Origin: Hyphomicrobiales bacterium
Lineage (GTDB): Bacteria; Pseudomonadota; Alphaproteobacteria; Rhizobiales; Rhizobiaceae
Assembly (NCBI GenBank): GCA_900473745.1
Contig: UCMW01000004.1
Location: forward strand, 186,001 to 250,000
Reading direction: 5' to 3'
DNA: 64,000 nucleotides
The notes under the pieces are model-generated. The model worked only from the letters and a program-made list of their open reading frames with translations, was not told where the DNA came from and did no database searches. Positions 43,729-51,596 of the stretch are shown one piece after another (the stretch's first letter is position 1; each line of letters opens with the position of its first letter). The position numbers were made by a program, and so were the translations under genes.

Positions 43729-44892
43729 ATGAGCGTCCAGCACCTGAAACGCGTCTTTCTCGAGGAAATTCTGCCCACCTGGAGCAAGTCCGGCTTCGAC
43801 GAGACCTGCGGCCAATTCGTCGAATACCTGGAGCTGGATGGATCGCCTCAGAAGGCAGGTGAGGTGCGCACCAGAACCGTCGCCCGCCAGATCTATGTTC
43901 ACGCCCATGCGGCCCATCTCGGCGTTGCCCCGGCGGGTTCGCTCGCCATGGCAGAGCGGGCCTTCGCCAACCTGCACCGCGTCGCCTGGGTCGGTGGGAG
44001 ACGCGGCGGCTACGCGAGAAGTTTCAACCGTCATACCGAGCGCATCACTGATCCGGTTCGCGATCTCTACGACAATGCCTGCGTGCTCCTCGCTCTCTCC
44101 TGGCTGCTGACGGCGACCGGCAAGGATGGCTACAGACACCAGATCGACCAGACAATCCTCGCGATCGACAGGACCCTGGCGGACCCCTTTGGCGGCTGGG
44201 CCGAAGACAGCGATGGTACCCTGCCTCGCCGGCAGAACCCACACATGCATTACCTCGAAGCGACACTGGCCTTGTGCGAGAACAACCGGACCTCCGGGTA
44301 TGCAAGATCGGAACGCAAGGCCTTCACCCTCTTGCGCTCGCATTTTTTCGTCGGACCGAATGGGCCTCTTCACGAATTTTTCGGCCCCCAATGGGAGCTA
44401 GACGACCGATACGGATCCGATCGGCTGGAGCCTGGCCACATGTGCGAGTGGGTCTGGTTGACAACGCGGCACGATAGTCTCGCTCACAGCGACAACACCA
44501 GAATATGCCTGAACCTTATTTCAACTGCGCTGGCAGTCGGGCGCATGCGGGGCTCGCCTTTCCTGGTCGATAGCGTATCGGCAAGCAAGGGGATCAGCCC
44601 GTCACGACGGCTGTGGCCGCAGGTGGAGATGCTCAAGGCTTTTACGGCGCTCTATCAGCGACTGGGGTTGCAGGCATATTGCACAGAGGCCGACGACGTG
44701 GCCTCTGCCATTCTCGCGGCCTACATGAAAGGCGCACCGTATGGCTGCTGGCATGACTGTCTTGACCTGAACGAGGTTTCAACGGCCCGCACGATCCCGG
44801 CCAGCTCGCTGTACCACCTCTGGACGGCCGTCGCAGGTCCGGTCGCGGATGTCAGACCAGCCGAACCCATCCGGGAGGCTGCGAGCTGTTGA
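43729..44892 (+). CDS. AGE-family sugar epimerase/isomerase
   Basis: A 387-residue (alpha/alpha)6-barrel protein. The family motif QNPHMHYLEA (about 169-178) and the C-terminal WPQVEML and CWHDCLD segments match N-acylglucosamine 2-epimerase, mannose isomerase and cellobiose 2-epimerase relatives. It would interconvert a mannose-type sugar and its glucose or fructose counterpart. ATG 43729 gives a normal start; the open frame upstream lies over GH130. It is the last gene of the GT4-GH130-AGE set. A 7-bp hairpin follows the stop. Confidence 0.85.
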   Translation: MSVQHLKRVFLEEILPTWSKSGFDETCGQFVEYLELDGSPQKAGEVRTRTVARQIYVHAHAAHLGVAPAGSLAMAERAFANLHRVAWVGGRRGGYARSFNRHTERITDPVRDLYDNACVLLALSWLLTATGKDGYRHQIDQTILAIDRTLADPFGGWAEDSDGTLPRRQNPHMHYLEATLALCENNRTSGYARSERKAFTLLRSHFFVGPNGPLHEFFGPQWELDDRYGSDRLEPGHMCEWVWLTTRHDSLAHSDNTRICLNLISTALAVGRMRGSPFLVDSVSASKGISPSRRLWPQVEMLKAFTALYQRLGLQAYCTEADDVASAILAAYMKGAPYGCWHDCLDLNEVSTARTIPASSLYHLWTAVAGPVADVRPAEPIREAASC

Positions 44893-44918
44893 GCGGGCAG
44901 CTTTGCGCCGAGCCCGCT
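44892..44918 (+). terminator. Hairpin after the AGE gene
   Basis: A perfect 7-bp G+C-rich stem (44892-44898 with 44912-44918) with a 13-base loop begins at the stop codon. No T-run follows, so termination is only possible. Confidence 0.4.
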
Positions 44919-45224
44919 TAGCCGCCAGCCGCAAAACGAGCCGATGACGAGCTATCGGTGGCACACGCTCATCAATCGACTTTCGACCGACCGCGAATAG
45001 ATTGACCGCAAACACATCCACAGGGTTGAGCGCTGGTTGGTCAATTTGTCATTCGCCGCGTAACTTGCAGCCAACGGCTGGATTTCGGCTTAAAAGGCAC
45101 CGAGGCGCCTGGTCCCAATTTCGTTGCAGTTTCGGGCGTGACACCTATAACTGCCAAGCGGCTCTTCCATGACGAAGCACGCTGCCGATTTGGAATGCGA
45201 CGATTATCAAAGTGGACGATAAAC
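44893..45224. other. 332-bp intergenic region upstream of the KaiC-like gene
   Basis: No gene recognised. It is more A+T-rich than its surroundings and must hold the promoter of the KaiC-like ATPase operon. I did not find a clear general-stress (GGAAC...CGTT) promoter. Apart from the hairpin at its left end nothing stands out. Confidence 0.45.
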
Positions 45225-46670
45225 ATGCCCAAACAGAAAAAGCCCGCGGTTGTCAGCACCGGTATCGTCGGCCTTGATGAAATCTTGCGCGGGGGACTCC
45301 CGGCATCCAATCTTTACATGCTGCAGGGGGCTCCGGGTTCGGGCAAGACCACAGCCGCCCTTCAGTTTCTGCGGGCGGGTGTCGAGGCTGGCGAGAACTG
45401 CATATATGTCACTCTTTCGCAGACGGCCGCCGAATTGAAAGCGATCGCCCTTTCGCACGGCTGGACGCTCGACGGCATCCGGATCGAGGAGCTGTCAACG
45501 TCTGGTACGGTCAACGAGGCCGATGACCAAAGCATATTTCTCACTGCTGATCTTCGGTTGGATGAGACTAGGAAAGCGATTGAAGCCGCGATTGAGGAAC
45601 ACAAGCCTCGTCGCCTGGTCTATGACTCCCTGCTCGAGATCCGCCTGATCACCGGTGATAGCCCTCGCTTTCGTAGAGAGCTGATCGGCTTCAAGTCGTT
45701 CCTCGCTAAACGGAATGTCGTGGCGCTGCTATTGGACACCCAGACAGCCGTGCCCGATCGCAGCGGGGAAGAAGTCGAAGGCCTTGCCCATGGCGTTATC
45801 CGCTTCGACAAGTCGCTTGAAGAATACGGCGGGGTCCGTCGCCGCGTAGAGGTCTCGAAGATGCGCGGCGTGCCCATCGCCGATGGTTATCACGACATGG
45901 CCATCCGCGAAGGCGAGGGCGTCGTGGTGTTCCCCCGTATCATGCCGAGCACAGCGCCGGAAAGCGCCAAGCCCCAACTGATCAAGTCTGGTGTCGCCGA
46001 GCTGGATGAGATGTTCGGCGGTGGCCAGGAATCCGGGACAACAACCTTGGTTATCGGCCAGTCGGGGACCGGCAAGTCGACGATGTCATCACTCTACGCG
46101 ACAGCAGCGCTCGAACGCGGGGAAAATGTCGCGCTTTTCCTGTTCGAGGAGCGGCTTGAGACCTTCTTCCGTCGGTCGGAAGGCTTGGGCATGCAGCTGA
46201 GGCAGTTTCACAAGGACGGCAAGCTGATCCTGCGCGATTTCAATCCCAATGAAATTTCCCCGGGCGAGTTCGGACAGATCGTCCAGGATGCCGTCACGCA
46301 AAACAAATCGCGGGTCGTCGTCATCGACAGTTTGACCGGCTACCTGAATTCTCTGCCACACCGCGAAAAAGCCGTTCGCGACATTCAGTCGCTGCTCAAA
46401 TACCTCGCCCGTTCGGGCGTGCTGACAATGCTGATCGTTGCGCAACATGGTCTGATTGGCCAGAATGTTGGCATCGATGTCGATGTGAGCTTCCTCGGCG
46501 ACACCGTACTGCTTTTGCGGATCATGGAACATGAGGGGCGTTTGCGCCGGAACATCACCGTCGTCAAGAAGCGGCATGGTCCGCACGATCTCAACATTCG
46601 TGAACTCATCATCGAGAGTGGAGGCGTTAGCGTGGTCGCGTATAATCCTCTCCCAGAACCCAAAGGATGA
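45225..46670 (+). CDS. KaiC-like two-domain circadian-type ATPase
   Basis: A 481-residue protein with two RecA-like domains. Domain I has GAPGSGKTT (35-43) and a strand VTLSQ (62-66) where cyanobacterial KaiC has the catalytic Glu pair. Domain II has GQSGTGKST (278-286) and retains FEE (307-309). The region equal to KaiC's phosphorylation site reads VSFLGDT (421-427): the Ser is kept but the Thr position is Phe. It probably binds ATP and signals by phosphorylation or oligomer state. No kaiA or kaiB lies in the window. The stop overlaps the HWE kinase start by four bases. Confidence 0.88.
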   Translation: MPKQKKPAVVSTGIVGLDEILRGGLPASNLYMLQGAPGSGKTTAALQFLRAGVEAGENCIYVTLSQTAAELKAIALSHGWTLDGIRIEELSTSGTVNEADDQSIFLTADLRLDETRKAIEAAIEEHKPRRLVYDSLLEIRLITGDSPRFRRELIGFKSFLAKRNVVALLLDTQTAVPDRSGEEVEGLAHGVIRFDKSLEEYGGVRRRVEVSKMRGVPIADGYHDMAIREGEGVVVFPRIMPSTAPESAKPQLIKSGVAELDEMFGGGQESGTTTLVIGQSGTGKSTMSSLYATAALERGENVALFLFEERLETFFRRSEGLGMQLRQFHKDGKLILRDFNPNEISPGEFGQIVQDAVTQNKSRVVVIDSLTGYLNSLPHREKAVRDIQSLLKYLARSGVLTMLIVAQHGLIGQNVGIDVDVSFLGDTVLLLRIMEHEGRLRRNITVVKKRHGPHDLNIRELIIESGGVSVVAYNPLPEPKG

Positions 46671-47704
46671 CTGTCTCCATCGAAAGTGAACTGGACTGGG
46701 TGCTCGTCCTTGCTCCCTTCCGCAAGGATGCCGATTACATCGCGGCCCTTCTCCAGGAAGAGCAGATCGAGGTGATGGCGGCTAAGCTCGATGGAGATCT
46801 GGTCAATCATCTGGAAAAGTCGCCAGGCATGATCGTGGTCACGCACGAGGCGTTGAACCCTTCCGTTGTCGCGCAGATTGGGGCGCATCTCGCCGAGCAG
46901 CCCGACTGGTCCGAAGTGCCGATCATCGTGCTGCTGGAGCGAGCGGCCCCCCTTGCTCGTATTCGAAGCCAATTGGAAGGTTGCTGGCCGGGCGCCCGCG
47001 TCCTGTTTTACACCCGTCCGATCACGCCGCTGGAACTCGTCAACGGCATCCAGTCCAACCTCCTGGTGCGGCTGCGGCAGCGCGAGGTCCGGGATTCGCT
47101 TGAGCGGGAAAAAGAACTGCGTCTGGAACTTAACCACCGAGTCAAAAACATTCTGGCGAGTGTCCAGTCGATTTTTCAGATGACGAAGCGCGGCGCTGCA
47201 ACCGTGGAAGACTTGGCCAGCGATTTTTCCGGCCGCCTGCAGGCACTGTCCAAGGTGCACGCCGCCGTCTTCGAAGCTGGTGGTGATGAAGTTCGGCTGT
47301 CGGACGTCGTCGAACTGACAGTTTCCCCTTACAATGGCGATGGCGTTACGCGCATCGATGTCACCGGTGCGGATATAGTCGTCAATCGGGATGCCGGAAC
47401 GACAATAGCGCTATGCCTGCATGAGCTCATAACAAATGCGATCAAGTACGGTGCGCTGTCCCAACCGGAGGGGCATGTTGCGCTCACGTGGGCGATAACC
47501 GGCGACGGCCTAAAGGAGTTCTCTCTGACCTGGACTGAGGTAGGTGGGCCGCCGGTGCGCGAGCCGACGCGGCAAGGATATGGGACGCGCTATGTGCGGT
47601 CCGCTCTGGGGTCTCTGTTCGGCACCGCCCCTGAAATCGTGTTTGCACCGGATGGCTTTCGCTGCAGTGTGCGAGGCCCTGTCGAACGCATTAGCGCGCG
47701 CTGA
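46667..47704 (+). CDS. HWE/HisKA_2-type histidine kinase with degenerate receiver domain
   Basis: A 345-residue soluble kinase. Residues 10-125 have a receiver-like pattern, but the strand that should end in the phospho-acceptor Asp reads MIVVTHEAL (55-63), so it is probably a pseudo-receiver. The phosphorylated His is in ELNHRVKNIL (His157), typical of HWE/HisKA_2 kinases, and the ATP lid region has LHELITNAIKYGAL (Asn257) and YGTRYV. It has no membrane segment. Coupling to the KaiC-like gene (ATGA) implies the ATPase controls it or is controlled by it. A stand-alone receiver follows 151 bases later. Confidence 0.87.
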   Translation: MTVSIESELDWVLVLAPFRKDADYIAALLQEEQIEVMAAKLDGDLVNHLEKSPGMIVVTHEALNPSVVAQIGAHLAEQPDWSEVPIIVLLERAAPLARIRSQLEGCWPGARVLFYTRPITPLELVNGIQSNLLVRLRQREVRDSLEREKELRLELNHRVKNILASVQSIFQMTKRGAATVEDLASDFSGRLQALSKVHAAVFEAGGDEVRLSDVVELTVSPYNGDGVTRIDVTGADIVVNRDAGTTIALCLHELITNAIKYGALSQPEGHVALTWAITGDGLKEFSLTWTEVGGPPVREPTRQGYGTRYVRSALGSLFGTAPEIVFAPDGFRCSVRGPVERISAR

Positions 47705-47855
47705 TTGCCATATGGAACGGTCTGTCTGCGCGAGCGGTGGTAACCATTGAGAAAATAAGCCGGAAATAGAAGGATCGATTGGCCGGGGTGCGCGTTGCCC
47801 CTGATAGCGCACTCAATTGGCACATATCCAACATCTCCGACAGAAAGCATATGGA

Positions 47856-48227
47856 ATGGCGCAGAAGGGGACCACAGTTATAGTCGTTGAGGACGAAGTG
47901 ATCGTCCGCATGGACATCGCAATGTCACTTCAGGATGAGGGCTTCATCGTACTCGAAGCATCCAATGCCGATGAAGCGATAGACCTTCTCGATGCGCATC
48001 CAGAAATCAGGCTCATGTTCACGGACATCGACATGCCCGGCAGCATGGACGGCCTGAAGCTTGCAGAGGCCGTGCGTGACAGGTGGCCTCCCGTCAAGAT
48101 CATCATTGCTTCAGGACATCGGGAGTTGAGAGATGATCTTCTTCCCATAGAGGGCAAGTTCTTCAGCAAACCGTATGACCATGCTCGTATTATATCAGCC
48201 ATGCGGGAAATGCTCGCGCCACGATAA
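47856..48227 (+). CDS. Stand-alone response regulator receiver
   Basis: A 123-residue single-domain receiver: acidic pair VVEDE near residue 10, phospho-acceptor in LMFTDIDMPGSMDG near 55-60, and the Lys of FSKPYD near 105. It has no output domain, so it acts by protein contact or phosphotransfer. ATG 47856 is chosen; an upstream in-frame TTG at 47817 would add 13 residues. It is the likely partner of the HWE kinase just upstream. Confidence 0.87.
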   Translation: MAQKGTTVIVVEDEVIVRMDIAMSLQDEGFIVLEASNADEAIDLLDAHPEIRLMFTDIDMPGSMDGLKLAEAVRDRWPPVKIIIASGHRELRDDLLPIEGKFFSKPYDHARIISAMREMLAPR

Positions 48228-48387
48228 GCATACGTGTTTGGAAAGTGAGCTTCTTACGGCCTGGCATTCAGCGCTGTTTTCGTGCGATCGACACTTGCGG
48301 CTGCGAACCGACCGATGCCCAGCCTTGGCTATGACGATGCTCTTGTCTCAGCGAAGCCAGATCCAACACAATTGGCGGGCAGGGATG

Positions 48388-48798
48388 TCACCTGTCGTCA
48401 GCAGCTTCGCTGCGGCGAAGTCTTAGGAAAAAGCCCGTTATCTCTTCCGGGGTCGTTCGCTCGAGGGCACCGTCTGCAATCTCGCTTTGCGACCAGATCC
48501 ATGTCGCAGCCGGATCGTGCAACATAGCCCATTCTCCGAACGCCCGCTCTGCGACATGTTCTGCAACATGCACCTTGACATCGAGGTGGCGGTCGTCGCG
48601 CTCGATGCGTTCAAGGGTCTTGCGCACCTCCGGCTCGGGGCCTTCGAGCCACTGCAGGTAGATGTCTGCGCGACAGATAAGAGCACCGGTAATGCCGTCG
48701 CGGACATTTGCGCGCCGCGCCTCCATCAGGATCCCGTCCAAAGTTGCGCTGTCATAGCCAAAGGGTTGTGACGTGTAGATCGCCCGAAACACATCCAT
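48388..48798 (-). CDS. BLUF-domain blue-light photoreceptor
   Basis: A 136-residue protein consisting of one BLUF domain plus a 35-residue tail. Residues needed for the FAD photocycle are in place: Tyr8 (RAIYTSQ), Asn31 (ARRANVRDGITGAL) and Gln49 (IYLQWLEG), with a Trp near 90 (FGEWAML). It is of the short PixD/BlrB type with no enzymatic output, so it signals by binding a partner. ATG 48798 is chosen over an upstream basic extension. It is convergent to the KaiC-kinase-receiver genes. Confidence 0.93.
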   Translation of the reverse strand: MDVFRAIYTSQPFGYDSATLDGILMEARRANVRDGITGALICRADIYLQWLEGPEPEVRKTLERIERDDRHLDVKVHVAEHVAERAFGEWAMLHDPAATWIWSQSEIADGALERTTPEEITGFFLRLRRSEAADDR

Positions 48799-49116
48799 GC
48801 GCTCGTTTCTCCTGTGTTTGGGACGCCCTGATCGGCGCATCCTCGCGACATGACATTCGAGCAGTTTCGCAAGGCGGCGTCTACCAGATACGACGTCGCA
48901 CGGGGCGTTTCGACCATGGCGAGGTCAAGCGCCAAATACGGTATCCAGCCTCAATGCAGGATCCCAATACAAAGCGCTAGGACACGGTGGTCTCGTTCAT
49001 AATCCGCCAAAGTGGACGTGTTTCAGGAAATGCGGAGATACAATCTTGAGCATCGACCTGGTGCCGACAATGCTGGATGGGCGCTGACAAGGCTTCTCGG
49101 CAGTCGCGATCCTGCA
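48799..49116. other. 318-bp intergenic region upstream of the BLUF gene
   Basis: It should hold the BLUF gene promoter (leftward). A 50-codon ORF on the plus strand from ATG 48850 is present, but it has no ribosome site or recognisable similarity and is not called. Nothing else is seen. Confidence 0.4.
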
Positions 49117-49395
49117 TCAAACCTTGTCGTAAGTGAACGATGTCAGCAGCGTTGTCACGAAATTGCTGGCCTTTTCCTTGACCAGAACCTGCGTCCACTC
49201 GTCGGTGCCACGCAACACCAGACCTGTGTAGATGCTGTCTACCGCTGTCTCCTCGATCCGCTTGACCTGCGACCGGAACGCTGGCTCGTCACCAGTCATG
49301 TACACATCGCGCACAACCACTCTGAGGATTTCCTGAATCGCGATCTGCCAGGCCGTGTTGATCGCCTGAAGTTCTGCTGCTGCTTCTTGCGTCAT
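49117..49395 (-). CDS. Hypothetical protein (92 aa)
   Basis: A 92-residue soluble, mostly helical protein with a GGGAA ribosome-like site eight bases before ATG 49395. It has an even amino-acid composition (AAELQAINTAWQIAIQEIL) and no odd repeats, which supports a real gene, but I recognise no family. It lies between the BLUF and cold-shock genes on the same strand, downstream of the latter's terminator. Confidence 0.6.
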   Translation of the reverse strand: MTQEAAAELQAINTAWQIAIQEILRVVVRDVYMTGDEPAFRSQVKRIEETAVDSIYTGLVLRGTDEWTQVLVKEKASNFVTTLLTSFTYDKV

Positions 49396-49439
49396 GAAGT
49401 TTCCCGTCTGCAGTCCCTTATCGGCTGCGAGTGAGGCAT

Positions 49440-49468
49440 AAAAAAAGGCCAGGCAAATTGCCTGACCT
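49440..49468 (-). terminator. Intrinsic terminator of the cold-shock gene
   Basis: On the minus strand a 9-bp stem with one G-T pair (49460-49468 with 49446-49454), a 5-base loop and a run of seven T residues make a textbook terminator about 70 bases after the csp stop. Confidence 0.9.
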
Positions 49469-49534
49469 TCATTGGTCTCGCGCTCTCACCCTGCCAGTAC
49501 ATCCGTGGTCAGAGGAAAGCAGATCCCTGATCTA

Positions 49535-49744
49535 TCAGGCGGCCTGAAGGTTGCAGGCCGACATCTTGCCCGACTTGTTGTCGCGCTCCATGTCGTAGCC
49601 GATCTTCTGACCTTCGACGATTTCGCGCATGCCAGCGCGTTCGACGGCCGAGATGTGGACGAATGCGTCCGGGCCGCCGTTGTCAGGCTGAATGAAGCCG
49701 AAGCCCTTGGTGGAATTGAACCATTTTACTGTGCCAGTGGTCAT
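49535..49744 (-). CDS. cspA: CspA-family cold-shock protein
   Basis: A 69-residue OB-fold nucleic-acid-binding protein. RNP1-like KGFGFIQPD (about 13-21) and RNP2-like AFVHISAVE are both present, after the standard start GTVKWFNSTKGFGF. It binds single-stranded RNA/DNA and acts as an RNA chaperone. ATG 49744 is the correct start; an upstream in-frame extension is the untranslated leader. The long leader before it (to about 49900) is typical of csp genes whose expression depends on mRNA structure. Confidence 0.96.
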   Translation of the reverse strand: MTTGTVKWFNSTKGFGFIQPDNGGPDAFVHISAVERAGMREIVEGQKIGYDMERDNKSGKMSACNLQAA

Positions 49745-50178
49745 GATGAACCCTTTCTTAGCAATAGATGAGACCACCGCGCGATTGCGCAGCGGATGGT
49801 GATAGCGATGCTTTAAAGGGAGGGTTCGTTCAGGGCGCGGTGCCAAACGCGCGATAACCAAAGCTCAGCAGCAAAATATCGATGGCTCTTGGTATTGGAC
49901 TTTCAGAAGGGTGTCAACCATTGGTTACTCAACGGTCGAGTTCAATTTTCGGTGGTCCTGGATCGGGCCGACCAGGCGTCGTGCACCTTGGTCGGCATTT
50001 CCTTGATCAGCTTCCACGCCTTCCGCGCGTTCTGGGTAGCAGCTGACGAAGCAAAAAGTATTATGGAACAATAGTCCTGGACATGCGTTTTCGTGACGAA
50101 GATCAGCGTCCGCGGTTCGCTCCCTTCCGACGAGTGCGATGGCGACACGAAGTCTATAAATCCGCTGATCGGACATCT
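49745..50178. other. 434-bp region with the csp leader and divergent promoters
   Basis: The left part is the probable cspA 5' untranslated leader. A short odd palindrome AACCA-T-TGGTT lies at 49916-49926. Farther right a leftward stretch of about 45 codons (SSAATQNARKAWKLIKE and following) has protein-like composition but no clear start, and is not called as a gene. The promoter of the PRC-barrel gene must also lie here. Confidence 0.4.
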
Positions 50179-50970
50179 ATGACACTTCTGAGATCTATCG
50201 CCGCTGGCGCATTCCTGCTGGCGATAAGCCCATCCGCGAGCTGGGCCGCCTGCAATATATCGGACGCCCAACTGGAAGAGGCTGTCCTCGAAAACGCTGA
50301 ACTACGTGCTCCCCAAAACCGTTACCTCGTTCATGATCTGCGCGCCTTGAGAGACGCGGCCTTCCTGCTTTGGAATTATGGGCTCGAGGAAGATTGCGAA
50401 CGGCTCGTCGGCAACATCAAGCAGCTGATTGCCGCACCGGATATGGGGCGTCTTGGCACCAATGATGAAGACGAGGCCGATCAACAGCTCGCGGCCGGGG
50501 AGCCGCAGTGGCACCGTCTGGGCCAGATCCAGGGAACTCGAGGTGAACCCGGAGAAGAGGCGCTGGTGAGCATCAACGACCTCGATCCCGGTCTGTTGGC
50601 CAGCGAGATCATCGGAGCGGAGGTGCGCACTTCAGATGACATGATTGTCGGAGAAGTTCGCAACGTCGTGATCGGCACGAAGGACCGCTGGGATTACGTG
50701 ATCGTTGCATCGGACGGGTTTTTCGTCGCTGGCGAGAACAGTCTTGTGGTCCCGCTTCGCTATCTCGTGATCGATCAGAAACGCAAGAGCTTCTTCCTGC
50801 GCATATCGAACGAACAGGTAAAGGCGGTTCCGCTGATGCCGGATCATGAATATCGCTGGCTGGCCGACGAGACATGGCGCGCCACCAATGATGCGATCTT
50901 TCAAAGTCTCATTCCGGAAGTCGCAGGAAACAACACCCAGCTTGCACCGACGGAAAGCACCACAGAGTGA
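50179..50970 (+). CDS. Exported PRC-barrel domain protein
   Basis: A 263-residue protein. A signal peptide (MTLLRSIAAGAFLLAISPSASWA) ends near residue 23. A helical region of about 100 residues follows, and then a PRC-barrel domain (about 140-220): LASEIIGAEVRTSDDMIVGEVRNVVIG and VVPLRYLVID. PRC barrels bind protein or RNA partners; secreted versions are common in rhizobia near stress genes. The stop overlaps the next receiver gene as GTGA, an odd pairing of a periplasmic and a cytosolic protein. Confidence 0.83.
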   Translation: MTLLRSIAAGAFLLAISPSASWAACNISDAQLEEAVLENAELRAPQNRYLVHDLRALRDAAFLLWNYGLEEDCERLVGNIKQLIAAPDMGRLGTNDEDEADQQLAAGEPQWHRLGQIQGTRGEPGEEALVSINDLDPGLLASEIIGAEVRTSDDMIVGEVRNVVIGTKDRWDYVIVASDGFFVAGENSLVVPLRYLVIDQKRKSFFLRISNEQVKAVPLMPDHEYRWLADETWRATNDAIFQSLIPEVAGNNTQLAPTESTTE

Positions 50971-51365
50971 CCGATCATCGGAAGATCGTCCTGCTGGTTG
51001 AAGACGAACCGCTCATTGCCATGGTCGGGTGCGACATCATGCAGGACCTCGGCTTCGAGGTTCTGGAAGCGCGCACCGAGATGGAGGCTCTGGCTGTTCT
51101 GGGTGCCGAAGGCCATGTCACTCTCCTGTTCACCGACATCGATCTTGCCGATGGTTCCTCAGGCATGGATGTGGCGCATGAGTTTGCGCGGCTGCGTCCG
51201 GGTGTCCCGATTATCATAACATCCGGCCGCTTCCGCCCTTCTGCTCTTCCCGCTGGCGCTCGTTTCTTGCCTAAGCCTTATTCGGCTGGCGATCTGGCCG
51301 CAGCACTCCTGCCCGGCAACGGTATGAGCCGGCGGCGGCACGATATGAAACTGGCCGTAGCATGA
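50967..51365 (+). CDS. Stand-alone response regulator receiver
   Basis: A 132-residue receiver domain with LLVEDEPL (about 9-16), the phospho-acceptor in LLFTDIDLADGSSG and FLPKPYS with the conserved Lys. It lacks a DNA-binding domain. It starts at GTG 50967 overlapping the PRC-barrel gene. It resembles the receiver at 47856 and may share the HWE kinase or other kinases elsewhere in the genome. Confidence 0.87.
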   Translation: MTDHRKIVLLVEDEPLIAMVGCDIMQDLGFEVLEARTEMEALAVLGAEGHVTLLFTDIDLADGSSGMDVAHEFARLRPGVPIIITSGRFRPSALPAGARFLPKPYSAGDLAAALLPGNGMSRRRHDMKLAVA

Positions 51366-51549
51366 CATCCATGGCGTGGGGCGCGTGCGGCTGAATGACG
51401 TCATATGCCAACAGGGAAGCAAACCCCTTTCAATCCGATATGGCTCAAGCATGTACTGCCGCAGGGCATCATGAACACCTCGCGCGACGCTTTCTCGATG
51501 ATTGGCATGTTGTGAAACATGAGGCGAATACCAAGGGAACAGATACCGT

Positions 51550-51587
51550 AAAAATCGCAGCGGACCATCCGGCCCGCTGCGATTTTT
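51550..51587. terminator. Bidirectional intrinsic terminator
   Basis: A perfect 14-bp stem (51550-51563 with 51574-51587) with A-run and T-run flanks lies between the receiver gene and the convergent tctA. It has the shape of a strong terminator in both directions, though it is best placed for tctA. Confidence 0.93.
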
Positions 51588-51596
51588 CCTTCTTCA

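Noticed and set aside
44892..45224. Searched for a GGAAC...CGTT general-stress promoter before the KaiC-like gene
   Set aside because: No match with acceptable spacing was found by eye, so it is not reported as a promoter.
48850..49002. 50-codon rightward ORF starting MTFEQFRKAAS
   Set aside because: The start resembles some small rhizobial proteins, but there is no ribosome site and the tail is Arg/Ser-rich. Evidence is too weak for a call.
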